From: Microcoleus sp. bin48.metabat.b7b8b9.023
GTDB lineage: Bacteria; Cyanobacteriota; Cyanobacteriia; Cyanobacteriales; Microcoleaceae
DNA: 64,000 nt
Direction of reading: 5' to 3'
Assembly (NCBI RefSeq): GCF_013299185.1
Contig: NZ_JAAFKG010000020.1
Location: 40,483-104,482 of the forward strand
Part shown: positions 51,878-60,673 of the stretch, piece by piece
Layout: each line of letters opens with the position of its first letter
Numbering within the stretch: the first letter of the stretch is position 1
The notes under the pieces: model-generated
What the model saw: only the letters and a program-made list of their open reading frames with translations
Told to the model about the DNA's origin: nothing
Databases searched by the model: none
Made by a program: the position numbers and the translations under genes

Positions 51878-51978
51878 ACCCGTGCGTCTAGGACTGCTAT
51901 TAGGAAGAATAGTCGATCGCGTAATTTTAGGCAAGTTGCAGAATGATGATTAGTGCGATTTTGGGCGATCGCCCTTAT

Positions 51979-52545
51979 TTATGATAATTCACGCAATATT
52001 TTGTCGATTACCGCATCCGGCAAACCAAGCAACTGAGCGATTTGAGATGGTTGGATACCTTGACTGTGCAATTTACAAACAACATCAGCGACATCAATTT
52101 CTAGCCGTTCGATCTGAGTTTTAAATCTGGATTCAGTGGGGGGATCGTTGTCGGAGTTGTTAGGCGAAAAAGCACAGGGTTTGAGGTTGAGGGTGTGGAC
52201 GTATTCGACGTATTGATGAATATAATCTCTACCAAAATTTGAGGTATTGCTGATATTTCTGCGATCGATCGCAGCTTTGAGATTGCCTTTTTGCATCTCT
52301 TCATCCATCACTGCGGAGAGAGTTTTGAGTAGCTTGTAGCCGACTTCTCGGACGTATTTTGTGGTGTAGCGGGTGTCGCGGGCGATCGTTTCGTAGGTTT
52401 TGCCATCATACATTCCCTGAAACAGTAGTCGTTGCAGCGTGTTGAGATGTTTGCCTGTTTTCTCAAATATTAGACCATCGACCAATTTCAGCAGTTCGTT
52501 ATCGTCAGGGACGGCTTGCAACGGGCGATCGTCGTTGGGCTGCAT
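51979..52545 (-). CDS. Stand-alone HTH protein of the VMAP-like N-terminal type
   Basis: 188 residues. Residues 15-80 (LVDGLIFEKTGKHLNTLQ, TYETIARDT, YVREVGYKLLKTL) match the N-terminal module of the Ser/Thr kinase at 16428-17576. The C-terminus has a second HTH-like stretch (LHSQGIQPSQIAQLLGLPDA). Such modules usually precede NTPases or other conflict domains in cyanobacteria; here no effector domain follows, so it may be a free adaptor or regulator. It is divergent from the RTX gene. Confidence 0.75.
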   Translation of the reverse strand: MQPNDDRPLQAVPDDNELLKLVDGLIFEKTGKHLNTLQRLLFQGMYDGKTYETIARDTRYTTKYVREVGYKLLKTLSAVMDEEMQKGNLKAAIDRRNISNTSNFGRDYIHQYVEYVHTLNLKPCAFSPNNSDNDPPTESRFKTQIERLEIDVADVVCKLHSQGIQPSQIAQLLGLPDAVIDKILRELS

Positions 52546-52676
52546 GGGTTAAGTGAATAAAATATAAAGTTGGGGAAACTTCGGGCTTTTTCAGTCTTTT
52601 TCGGGCTTTTTCAGCGATGACATAGATGAGACAGGTGAGGTAGATTTCTTAAATCACAAACACAGAATAATATTAT

Positions 52677-54857
52677 ATGCCTGACAATTTAGCTTTGCTG
52701 GACAAGAATGACATACTGAACGGTAGCAGCGCGCAAGACTTTCTGGATAGTAACACAGGAAAGGACTTTATCTCCGGTAGTGCTGATGGCGATATTGGGC
52801 GATCGAGTTCTCAAGTCGGCATTGGATCGCTTTCTGCCGATGGTAGTGCATACATTTTAACTGAGCAAAGTGACACATTTACGGTTCCTCTTGGCTTGCT
52901 CGATACTCTCTTGGGCGGTTTGCGAGGCTTAGGAGGTGCAGATTCCATTACAGGCTCGGAATCCGGGGATATCATCTATGGCGACGAAGGAAATGACCGA
53001 ATTGAGGGCCGAGGTGGTGATGATTTGCTGTACGGCGGCTTGGGAAACGACTTTCTCAGTGGCGGTACGGGCCAAAACGGTCTGCTTGGCGGTCCGGGTG
53101 CTGACACTTTGCAGGGTGGTGAAAGTGCCGATGGTGTCAATGGAAATTCTGGTAATGACGTAATTTTCGGTGGAGGCGGAGACGACTTTTTGCGGGGTGG
53201 TCGCGGTAACGATATTATCAATGGGCAAGATGGCAATGACTTCCTGATTGGCGATTTGGGCAATGACACCCTGACTGGTGGTGCGGGTCAAGATCTATTT
53301 TTTCTGCGCTCTGAGGCGGCTTTAGGCTCTCCTACGTTTGACTTAATCACCGACTTTCAAAGAACGATCGATTTCATCGGACTTAGCACAAATCTTAAGG
53401 AATCCGATATTGTTTTGGAGTCGAAAGTGCAGCCTGCTGGTGGTTCGGCTGTGGATATTAAAGTAGCCGCAACAGGGGCTTTGTTAGGTACTGTTTTGGG
53501 AGTGACACCAGATGATTTAAAAGGTCGTTTCAGACCTTATGATGTGGAACCCGATCGTCCTGAAGATAAAGTCACAATTGATTTACCGGAAGTTAAAAAG
53601 CTATCTGATAACAAATTTCAGATGGAATTTCCAGCTAGTGATGGTAGCAAATATACAGTAGTTTTTCAAGATGATGCTGATGGACGTTTCGTAGAATCAG
53701 TTATATTTGTACCCAATCGTACAACGGGTGTTCGTGGTAGTACAACGCGCTTGAATCGAGATGGTACAAGGGCGGATATTACTGTTGAAGGATCTAATGA
53801 AACTGTACGAGTTGAGAATCAACCGAGTAAAGAACCTGGAAAGCCGGATCGAGGTGTTATATCGCGGCTCAAAGATGGTCAGATTATTGACACTGTAACT
53901 GTTCCTCTGCCACTGGAGCCGACCGTACCTACTAATCCTGAGCCACCAGTTACTCCTCCCCCAGTTGGGCCAGATTTTGCGACAAATTGTGAGCCGCTTA
54001 AAAAGTTCTGTGAAGGAATTGGCAAAGTGGCTAAAGTGGTGGATTTTGTTGCTAACGTTGCAGTAGTTACTGGTTTATTGTTTGCTGTTCCTAGCGGGGG
54101 AACTAGCTTATCACTTGACGCTATTGGACTAGGATTGAAGGGAGTATCAACGGCATTGACAGTCATTGACTACAGTTGCAAACTTCTTACAGGTAGCGAT
54201 AAAGACCTTGGTGATGCGGTCATTGACCAATTGAAGGGAATAGGAATTGAAAAAGCTCTCAAATCCGCAGGACTTGCTGAAGACCTAGAAAATGCTGTAG
54301 GAGGTACTTTAGATTTATCTTCATCTACCAAGGATCTCATTGATTCATTTGGGAAGGAGGAGCCGACTGAACCTTCTCAAACCAATTTTTTGCCTCAGAT
54401 CCGAAAGTTTCTTACTAAAAAGTATAATTTTCCATTTGACTTTTGCGACAAACCTGCGACTACTCCTGAACCAGCACCAACTTGTTTAGGAGGAGCTTTA
54501 AACATTAAAGTAGATTTGATACCCGATCGCATCCCCTATGGACAAACGGCACAATACACACTGACATACTGCGATCCAATAAACGACATAGACAATTTTC
54601 TCGTAGAACTTAGTACAGGGAGTGGAACACAAACCAAAATCATTCCCGTTTCATCTTCCAGTGGCACGATAAGTTTTGGAATACGAAACAAGCCAAACGC
54701 TTTTGGGGACTGTATTACATCAGGTCAATTCGTGAGCGTTTCAGCTAGAAGTGGCAATCGTGACTTAAATTCTATTGCAAATTTCACAAATTTTGGTCTT
54801 GATGGTGGATTACGTGATGGGCCCATTTCCAGTTATTGTGATGTAGAGTTGGTTTAA
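52677..54857 (+). CDS. RTX (haemolysin-type Ca-binding) protein
   Basis: 726 residues. Residues about 95-220 carry RTX nonapeptides of the GGxGxDxxx type (GGRGNDIINGQDGNDFLIGD and others), which bind Ca2+ and mark type I secretion; no N-terminal signal peptide is present. Residues about 280-430 are beta-rich, then a Pro-rich linker (VPTNPEPPVTPPPVGPD). A hydrophobic Gly/Ala-rich segment (about 455-490) resembles toxin membrane segments. A C-terminal domain with several Cys (CLGGALNIKV, CDPI, CITSG, CDVEL) closes it. Transporter genes are not adjacent. Confidence 0.88.
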   Translation: MPDNLALLDKNDILNGSSAQDFLDSNTGKDFISGSADGDIGRSSSQVGIGSLSADGSAYILTEQSDTFTVPLGLLDTLLGGLRGLGGADSITGSESGDIIYGDEGNDRIEGRGGDDLLYGGLGNDFLSGGTGQNGLLGGPGADTLQGGESADGVNGNSGNDVIFGGGGDDFLRGGRGNDIINGQDGNDFLIGDLGNDTLTGGAGQDLFFLRSEAALGSPTFDLITDFQRTIDFIGLSTNLKESDIVLESKVQPAGGSAVDIKVAATGALLGTVLGVTPDDLKGRFRPYDVEPDRPEDKVTIDLPEVKKLSDNKFQMEFPASDGSKYTVVFQDDADGRFVESVIFVPNRTTGVRGSTTRLNRDGTRADITVEGSNETVRVENQPSKEPGKPDRGVISRLKDGQIIDTVTVPLPLEPTVPTNPEPPVTPPPVGPDFATNCEPLKKFCEGIGKVAKVVDFVANVAVVTGLLFAVPSGGTSLSLDAIGLGLKGVSTALTVIDYSCKLLTGSDKDLGDAVIDQLKGIGIEKALKSAGLAEDLENAVGGTLDLSSSTKDLIDSFGKEEPTEPSQTNFLPQIRKFLTKKYNFPFDFCDKPATTPEPAPTCLGGALNIKVDLIPDRIPYGQTAQYTLTYCDPINDIDNFLVELSTGSGTQTKIIPVSSSSGTISFGIRNKPNAFGDCITSGQFVSVSARSGNRDLNSIANFTNFGLDGGLRDGPISSYCDVELV

Positions 54858-54886
54858 GGGCGATCGATATTGAATAAAATTTGTAT

Positions 54887-54944
54887 GGGCGGGTTCATCG
54901 ATAATTTTTGCCACCCATCGATAATATTAATCAACCCGCCCTTC
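54887..54944. repeat. Inverted repeat around GGGCGGGTT
   Basis: GGGCGGGTTCATCGATAAT and inverted ATTAATCAACCCGCCC lie between the RTX gene and the convergent antitoxin-like gene, a likely bidirectional terminator. Confidence 0.6.
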
Positions 54945-54967
54945 CCAACCGATAACTGCGATCGCAC

Positions 54968-55366
54968 TTAAAGCAAAAAACTAATATCCACTTGGAAAAA
55001 ATCAGCTAATTTTCTGGCTTCATCTATTTCGATCGCCCTTCCACTAACAAAAACTTTCTCAACCTCTGTTTCCGTTCCCAAAACAGGAATCAGATCGGAT
55101 TTGTCCAAATCTCTCGCATCCATTAAATGTTGCAACATTGAAGCAGCATTACCTGCGGGGATTGGATAATTTTCAGCCTCAAATTTTTCAATCAGCGTTA
55201 TCAAAAGCTCCAGAAATAGCTCTTCCTCCACCGATCGCATCGGGCCGTGTTCCAGTTCGCAAGCAAGAGCGATCGCGGCATCATTTTCTGCTTCATTTGC
55301 GATCGGTTTTGGTTGATACCGAACAAGTAAATCTGTATAAAATTTTGCATCAAAAGTACGGATCAT
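54968..55366 (-). CDS. HigA-like antitoxin without adjacent toxin
   Basis: About 132 residues. It resembles the XRE-type antitoxin HigA without a perfect HTH: MLQHLMDARDLDKSDLIPVLG followed by ARKLADFFQVDISFLL at the C-terminus. I favour ATG 55366 (AAGGA upstream) over 55378. Members are usually coded next to a RelE-type toxin, but none is seen on either side here; the nearest neighbour, 52 bp away, is a DUF2283 gene. It may be an orphan antitoxin. Confidence 0.78.
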   Translation of the reverse strand: MIRTFDAKFYTDLLVRYQPKPIANEAENDAAIALACELEHGPMRSVEEELFLELLITLIEKFEAENYPIPAGNAASMLQHLMDARDLDKSDLIPVLGTETEVEKVFVSGRAIEIDEARKLADFFQVDISFLL

Positions 55367-55418
55367 TTTTCCACTCATCCTTACTTAGATTTGCATAGGT
55401 AGCGATTGCTTTACCTAT

Positions 55419-55637
55419 TTAAGCTACGGTAAAAGCTATATTTTCTAGCACTACATTAGGTACATTTCCACTACCTAAAACCTGTGTAGCATCTAAAACT
55501 TCTATCCCTACCAATAACTCATTTTCCCCAATATTTAAAGCAATTTCGTCAGTTAACTGTAAAGTGCGGCACTGATGCTTACCTTCTACAAGTCTAATGT
55601 AGAGAGCATCAATTTCGGAATCATAACTAATCTTCAT
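55419..55637 (-). CDS. DUF2283 family protein
   Basis: 72 residues with the DUF2283 pattern: MKISYDSEIDALYIRLVEGK, then LTDEIALNIGENELLVGIEVLDA. Small proteins of this family often pair with DUF4258 toxin-like genes; none is visible. It may be an orphan antitoxin-like gene like its downstream neighbour. Confidence 0.85.
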   Translation of the reverse strand: MKISYDSEIDALYIRLVEGKHQCRTLQLTDEIALNIGENELLVGIEVLDATQVLGSGNVPNVVLENIAFTVA

Positions 55638-55740
55638 TAAATTTTACCTCTTATTCTTCAGTCCGCGAAGGCGGACTTCGTTTGTGTAGAAGCGGTTTCA
55701 ACCGCCGAGCCCTAAAGGAAACTAACAACTCCCAAAAACT

Positions 55741-55776
55741 AAAGCTCTTTTCCGTTGTTGCGGGAAAAGAGCTTTA
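55741..55776 (-). terminator. Terminator of the 5S rRNA gene
   Basis: AAAGCTCTTTTCC/GGAAAAGAGCTTT hairpin, with TTTAGTTTTTGGG on the minus strand after it. It lies 12 bp past the 5S 3' end. Confidence 0.85.
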
Positions 55777-55787
55777 ATTTATTATTA

Positions 55788-55905
55788 ACCTGGCACCGAG
55801 CTATTTTACCGGGCAGTGACCCGCCGAGTATCTTCGCCATAGTAACGTTTAACAACCGAGTTCGGGATGGATCGGAGTGGTTCCATTACATCATAAGCAC
55901 CAGGA
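55788..55905 (-). rRNA. rrf: 5S ribosomal RNA, stand-alone
   Basis: Minus strand TCCTGGTGCTTATGATGTAA to AATAGCTCGGTGCCAGG, about 118 nt, with the 5S helix I ends pairing (TCCTGG/CCAGG), CCATCCCGAACTCGG loop C and the conserved GCGAAGATACTCG loop-E region. It is not next to a 23S gene: upstream is a protein gene and no 23S 3' end is seen in 55906-56188. It has its own promoter and terminator. Confidence 0.92.
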
Positions 55906-55978
55906 AAGCTTTGAAAACTTTGAATCCTGTGTCTGCGTTAAACTTGATGCGCTGCATCTCTTTCGCTCGACATTTATT

Positions 55979-56007
55979 ACATTACCAAACTCGCCTAGGT
56001 TTGTCAA
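55979..56007 (-). promoter_or_regulatory. rrf: Promoter of the stand-alone 5S rRNA gene
   Basis: Minus strand TTGACA, 17-base spacer (AACCTAGGCGAGTTTGG), TAATGT. It would start transcription near 55972, about 65 bases before the mature 5' end. Confidence 0.75.
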
Positions 56008-56059
56008 CCCCTTTTTGAAATATTTTTGACGTTCGCCGTCCGAACAACCAAGGTTTTGT

Positions 56060-56160
56060 AGGGGCGGTGCCCCCGTGCCCGCCCAGCCCATAGGCGATAG
56101 GTGGGCATTTCAGGTATCGGGGCAACCACGGGGGGATTGCCCCTACAAAGAATGAAACTC
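56060..56160. repeat. GGGGCGGTGCCCCCGTG repeats
   Basis: TGTAGGGGCGGTGCCCCC (about 56058) and the related CACGGGGGGATTGCCCCTAC (about 56129) form an inverted pair. Relatives occur near 16400, 29050 and 31090. No gene in 55906-56188 beyond the 5S promoter. Confidence 0.65.
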
Positions 56161-56188
56161 GCAAATCCAAAAACGCAGCATCCATACC

Positions 56189-56560
56189 CTACTCTCTGCG
56201 AATCTTCGCATCCTTCTCAAACCACGCCACAACCTGCTTAACAGTTAATTGCTCGATCGCCCCTTCAGATTCTGCCGCAATTTGCCTCAAAGGCCGCAAA
56301 GACGCCACCACCAAATTCGTAAAAAAGTTTTCAAAACTCGCATCAACTTGAATTGACTGCTGAATACTCTCATCATTCCTCACCCAATCCATCACCTGCT
56401 GATTGCTCACCTCGGCCACAGACAAACCAGTCTCCCCAGCAATTTGCTTGAGAACCCTCAAAGCATAAATAGCCAACCGCGCCGAAAACTTCTCCTTCGA
56501 CGACAACAGCGCCATATCAACTTCCGCGCACTCTTCCGGCTTTAAAAAATCAGATTCCAT
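56189..56560 (-). CDS. Helical protein with an internal duplication, unknown function
   Basis: 123 residues. Two halves align by eye: SARLAIYALRVLKQIAGETG (about 26-45) and TNLVVASLRPLRQIAAESEG (about 81-100), each followed by a similar segment (VSNQQVMDWVRND and LTVKQVVAWFEKD). The protein is soluble and helical. It lies 131 bp downstream of sufR on the same strand, so it might be in the SufR regulon, but nothing proves it. Confidence 0.75.
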   Translation of the reverse strand: MESDFLKPEECAEVDMALLSSKEKFSARLAIYALRVLKQIAGETGLSVAEVSNQQVMDWVRNDESIQQSIQVDASFENFFTNLVVASLRPLRQIAAESEGAIEQLTVKQVVAWFEKDAKIRRE

Positions 56561-56566
56561 AGTTAT

Positions 56567-56705
56567 TAGTTACTTGTTATTGGTTATTTGTTATTTGTTA
56601 TTTGTTACTTGTTATTGGCAATCCGTGACATCCGTAACATCCGTTAAATCCGCTACAAAATCCGCTGCCGAACCGACATCCGCTACATCCGCTACAAAAT
56701 CCGCT
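56567..56705. repeat. Dispersed repeats after sufR
   Basis: TTATTGGTTATTTGTTATTT units lie at 56567-56610, followed by CATCCGTAACATCCG and two runs of AAAATCCGCTGCCGAAC (inverse of the GGAAGTTCGGCAACGGAT family). The last lies across the sufR stop codon. Confidence 0.8.
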
Positions 56706-57375
56706 GCCGAACTTCCTTCTTTGCAACAATCAAATAACCGCAACGGTGTTCCCCATCAATAATCCAGTGAGTCCGCTCTACAGAACAATCCGGCAACACA
56801 GCCGCAAACATCTCCAACTCATTACCGCAGACACTCGGAAAAGTTTCAGCCACATTAGAAATAGCACAATTGTGTTCCATAAACACAAATCGATCGCCCT
56901 GAGCACTAAAATCAGAATCGCGATCGTCCACAGGATAAAACTCCGCCATATAACCCTCAGCCCTCCGCAGCTCCACCAACCCGCTCACCCGCTCTTGAAG
57001 CGAACCAGAACCCACCAACCTGCGGTACTCCATCGCCTTCCGTTCCCACTGCTTTTGCAGGATAGAAATCACCTGCTCGCGGCCAACAGTCTCAGCCAAA
57101 GTATCCAAAAAAGAAACCGCAAAATCGCCATAACGATTCGGGAAGCGATCGCGCCCCAGACTGGTAAGCTCATAAATGTGTTGCGGCCGCCCCATCCCAG
57201 CCTGAACCGACTGATACTGAATCAGCCCCTCCGCCTCCAAATCCTTCAAATGACGGCGAATCGCCTGCGGGCTGATATCCAAAGACTCCGCCAACTCCAG
57301 AGCCGTCGCTTTATCCCCCTTGAGCAAAAACTGCAAGATGTCTTGTTTAGTGGAAGTCTGCTGAGTCTGCATCAT
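56692..57375 (-). CDS. sufR: SufR, iron-sulphur-dependent repressor of suf genes
   Basis: About 227 residues from ATG 57375. A DeoR-type winged HTH occupies about 12-75 (STKQDILQFLL, ISPQAIRRHLKDLEAEGLIQ). Four conserved Cys are at 170, 183, 197 and 212, giving exactly the C-x12-C-x13-C-x14-C pattern known for SufR 4Fe-4S ligands. SufR senses Fe-S status and represses sufBCD and itself; it is divergent from sufB with a matching operator between them. The frame is open to a GTG at 57414, but the shorter start fits family length better. Confidence 0.96.
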   Translation of the reverse strand: MMQTQQTSTKQDILQFLLKGDKATALELAESLDISPQAIRRHLKDLEAEGLIQYQSVQAGMGRPQHIYELTSLGRDRFPNRYGDFAVSFLDTLAETVGREQVISILQKQWERKAMEYRRLVGSGSLQERVSGLVELRRAEGYMAEFYPVDDRDSDFSAQGDRFVFMEHNCAISNVAETFPSVCGNELEMFAAVLPDCSVERTHWIIDGEHRCGYLIVAKKEVRQRIL

Positions 57376-57445
57376 CTTCACAAAAAAATATTTCTGAGAC
57401 TTTGACAATATCACTATTGTTAATGTAGCTTAAAATATAGTAAAG

Positions 57446-57459
57446 CAACAAACCAGTTG
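57446..57459. promoter_or_regulatory. SufR operator CAAC-N6-GTTG
   Basis: The perfect inverted repeat CAACAAACCAGTTG lies between sufR and sufB. It matches the CAAC-N6-GTTG site described for SufR in Synechocystis PCC 6803. On the minus strand a TTGTTG-N18-TACATT promoter for sufR overlaps it. Confidence 0.85.
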
Positions 57460-57564
57460 TTTAACTCAACCGAGCAGTCCAGCAGAACTCGCTCAAGCCC
57501 AGACAGCGATTGACCCGTCTGCCATCTTTGAGAGCACTATCTAGAACACTGAACACGCAAAATC

Positions 57565-59004
57565 ATGAGCTCTACAGTCACAACCCTAGTCAACCAGCCC
57601 TACAAATACGGTTTCGTCACCGACATCGAGTCAGACACCATCCCCCGCGGCTTGAGTGAAGATGTAGTGCGACTGATTTCATCGAAGAAAAACGAACCGG
57701 AATTCATGCTGGAATTCCGCCTCAAGGCATACCGCAAGTGGCTGACAATGACCGAGCCGACGTGGCCTCATGTCAACTATCCGGCGATCGACTACCAACA
57801 AATTATCTACTATTCCGCGCCAAAACAAAAGCCCAAAAAGCTCAACAGTTTGGACGAAGTTGACCCGACACTGCTGGAAACCTTCGAGAAACTGGGCATT
57901 CCCCTATCCGAACAAAAGCGCCTCGGAAATGTCGCCGTTGACGCCGTTTTCGACAGCGTTTCCATCGCCACAACATTTAGAGAAAAACTAGCCAAAGACG
58001 GTGTTATCTTCTGTTCCATATCAGAAGCAGTCAAAGATTATCCCGAATTAATAGAAAAATATCTCGGTAGCGTCGTCCCAGTCGGCGACAACTTTTTCGC
58101 AGCCCTAAACTCCGCCGTATTCAGCGACGGTTCCTTCGTGTACATTCCCAAAGGCGTCAAATGCCCGATGGAATTGTCCACCTATTTCCGCATCAACAAC
58201 GGAGATTCCGGCCAGTTCGAGCGCACCCTAATTGTCGCAGAAGAAAACAGCTCTGTTTCTTACTTGGAAGGCTGCACCGCACCGATGTTTGACACCAACC
58301 AACTGCACGCCGCCGTCGTGGAATTGGTAACAATGGACAATGCCGATATCAAATATTCAACAGTGCAAAACTGGTACGCCGGCGACGCCAACGGCAAAGG
58401 CGGAATTTACAACTTTGTAACAAAGCGCGGCTTGTGTCAAGGAGTAAATTCCAAGATTTCTTGGACGCAGGTAGAAACTGGTTCAGCGATTACTTGGAAA
58501 TATCCCAGTTGCGTATTAGTCGGCGACAACTCCGTAGGTGAATTCTACTCCGTAGCGCTGACAAACAACAAGCAACAAGCTGACACCGGCACCAAAATGA
58601 TCCACGTCGGCAAAAACACTCGCAGCACGATTATTTCTAAGGGAATTTCGGCGGGAAATTCTGCTAACAGCTATCGCGGCTTGGTGAAAATGGGGCCGAG
58701 TGCTAAAGGTGCTCGGAATTATTCTCAGTGCGACTCGATGCTGATTGGCGATAACGCTCAAGCGAATACCTTCCCATATATTCAAGTGCAGAACCATACT
58801 GCTAAAGTGGAACACGAAGCTTCGACTTCCAAGATAGGGGAGGAGCAATTGTTCTTCTTTGCCCAGCGGGGAATTTCCGCAGAAAATGCGATTTCGATGA
58901 TGATTAGCGGTTTCTGTAAAGATGTTTTCAATCAGTTACCGATGGAATTTGCGGCGGAAGCTGATAAGCTGTTGAGTCTGAAGTTGGAAGGCAGCGTCGG
59001 ATAA
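57565..59004 (+). CDS. sufB: Fe-S cluster assembly scaffold SufB
   Basis: 479 residues. Conserved SufB segments include [17 protein letters not shown] [62 protein letters not shown] and the C-terminal SNIGE-type [16 protein letters not shown]. SufB with SufC and SufD forms the SufBC2D scaffold that builds Fe-S clusters, central to photosynthetic proteins. ATG 57565. It is the first gene of the suf cluster, downstream of the SufR operator. Confidence 0.97.
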   Translation: MSSTVTTLVNQPYKYGFVTDIESDTIPRGLSEDVVRLISSKKNEPEFMLEFRLKAYRKWLTMTEPTWPHVNYPAIDYQQIIYYSAPKQKPKKLNSLDEVDPTLLETFEKLGIPLSEQKRLGNVAVDAVFDSVSIATTFREKLAKDGVIFCSISEAVKDYPELIEKYLGSVVPVGDNFFAALNSAVFSDGSFVYIPKGVKCPMELSTYFRINNGDSGQFERTLIVAEENSSVSYLEGCTAPMFDTNQLHAAVVELVTMDNADIKYSTVQNWYAGDANGKGGIYNFVTKRGLCQGVNSKISWTQVETGSAITWKYPSCVLVGDNSVGEFYSVALTNNKQQADTGTKMIHVGKNTRSTIISKGISAGNSANSYRGLVKMGPSAKGARNYSQCDSMLIGDNAQANTFPYIQVQNHTAKVEHEASTSKIGEEQLFFFAQRGISAENAISMMISGFCKDVFNQLPMEFAAEADKLLSLKLEGSVG

Positions 59005-59085
59005 TTTATGTGGGTGAAAAACCCTTCCAGGCTTTGCCAATGGATGACAACTTAAAACTGCAACCAAATAAATGTCGTTTTTATT

Positions 59086-59790
59086 CGAGTCTAGATCCCC
59101 CTAAATCCCCCTTAATAAGGGGGACGAAAGAGAACATTATTATCCTTCCTTAATAAGGGAAACTTTGAGAACATTCTTGTCCCCCCCTTATTAAGGGGGG
59201 CTAGGGGGGATCCAGACTTTGATACAAACAAGAGAGATGGTAGGTAGGTTTAATGTCGCTTTTATTCGAGTCTAGATCCCCCTAAATCCCCCTTAATAAG
59301 GGGGACGAAAGAGAATACTTCTGGTGTCCCCCCTTAAGAAGGGGTACTTTGAGAACATTCTTGTCCCCCCCTTATTAAGGGGGGCTAGGGGGGATCCAGA
59401 CTTTGATACAAACAAGAGAGATGGTAGGTAGGTTTAATGTCGCTTTTATTCGAGTCTAGATCCCCCTAAATCCCCCTTAATAAGGGGGACGAAAGAGAAT
59501 ACTTCTGGTGTCCCCCCTTAAGAAGGGGTACTTTGAGAACATTCTTGTCCCCCCCTTATTAAGGGGGGCTAGGGGGGATCCAGACTTTGATACAAACAAG
59601 AGAGATGGTAGGTAGGTTTAATGTCGCTTTTATTCGAGTCTAGATCCCCCTAAATCCCCCTTAATAAGGGGGACGAAAGAGAATACTTCTGGTGTCCCCC
59701 CTTAAGAAGGGGTACTTTAAGAACATTCTTGTCCCCCCCTTATTAAGGGGGGCTAGGGGGAATCGAAACTTCGATACAAACAAGAGAGAC
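59086..59790. repeat. Four copies of a ~184-bp inverted-repeat unit between sufB and sufC
   Basis: The unit begins CGAGTCTAGATCCCCCTAAA at 59086, 59267, 59451 and 59635 (spacing 181, 184, 184 bp) and ends near GAGAGATGGTAGGTAGG (the last copy diverges). Each unit holds CCCCCTTAATAAGGGGG hairpins and ends in TTAAGGGGGGCTAGGGGGGA, so the whole unit is itself a long imperfect inverted repeat, like a MITE amplified in tandem. Confidence 0.95.
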
Positions 59791-59881
59791 TATAGATTTT
59801 ACCCTAAACTGTCAGCAATCGGCACAGCCTAGAAACGACAAAAAAAAGTGTAAACCCCATTGAGGCCAAGGAAAAAAATAG

Positions 59882-60673
59882 ATGATTGTTGAAAATAGTC
59901 AAGTGGTTTTATCTATCCGCGATTTAACTGCGAATGTGGAAGATACCCAAATCCTAAAAGGTTTGAATCTGGAAATTAAATCGGGTGAAATTCACGCCAT
60001 CATGGGCCCCAACGGTTCGGGTAAAAGCACTTTATCCAAAATATTAGCCGGCCATCCTGCTTATACGGTGACGGGTGGAGAAGTTACTTTCCTGGGACAG
60101 AATCTCCTGGAATTACCGCCGGAAGAACGTTCCTTAGCAGGAATTTTCCTGGCTTTCCAATATCCTTTGGAAATTCCGGGCGTTAGTAATGTCGATTTTT
60201 TGCGCGTGGCTTACAATGCTCATCGCAAACATCGCGGTTTGGAAGAGTTGGATGCTTTTGATTTCCAAGATTTAATCGAGGATAAGCTGGATGTTGTCAA
60301 GATGAATCCGGCTTTCTTGGGAAGGAGTGTCAATGAGGGTTTTTCTGGCGGTGAGAAAAAGCGGAATGAGATTTTGCAAATGGCGCTTTTGGAACCGAAG
60401 TTAGCTATTTTGGATGAGACTGATTCTGGTTTGGATATCGATGCTCTCAAAATTGTTGCCGGTGGTGTAAATCAGTTGTCAACGGCTGAAAATTCGATGT
60501 TGGTGATTACTCACTATCAACGGTTGTTGAATTACATTATTCCTGATTTTATTCATGTCATGGAAGCGGGCAGAATTATCTTAACTGGCCCGAAAGAGTT
60601 GGCGCTGGAATTGGAAGAGCGCGGTTATGACTGGGTTGTGGAAGAGGAAGCAGCAGGAGTTGGCGCGCGATGA
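59882..60673 (+). CDS. sufC: ABC-type ATPase SufC
   Basis: 263 residues with Walker [10 protein letters not shown] (about residues 42-50), the ABC signature FSGGEKKR, Walker [14 protein letters not shown] and the SufC-typical [12 protein letters not shown]-loop. It powers the SufBC2D scaffold in the cytosol. Start ATG 59882 with AAGGA nine bases upstream. Its stop overlaps the sufD start (ATGA at 60670-60673). Confidence 0.97.
   Translation: MIVENSQVVLSIRDLTANVEDTQILKGLNLEIKSGEIHAIMGPNGSGKSTLSKILAGHPAYTVTGGEVTFLGQNLLELPPEERSLAGIFLAFQYPLEIPGVSNVDFLRVAYNAHRKHRGLEELDAFDFQDLIEDKLDVVKMNPAFLGRSVNEGFSGGEKKRNEILQMALLEPKLAILDETDSGLDIDALKIVAGGVNQLSTAENSMLVITHYQRLLNYIIPDFIHVMEAGRIILTGPKELALELEERGYDWVVEEEAAGVGAR

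Noticed and set aside
55906..56188. 3' end of a 23S rRNA upstream of the 5S gene
   Set aside because: No 23S-like sequence is present; a promoter occupies the region instead.
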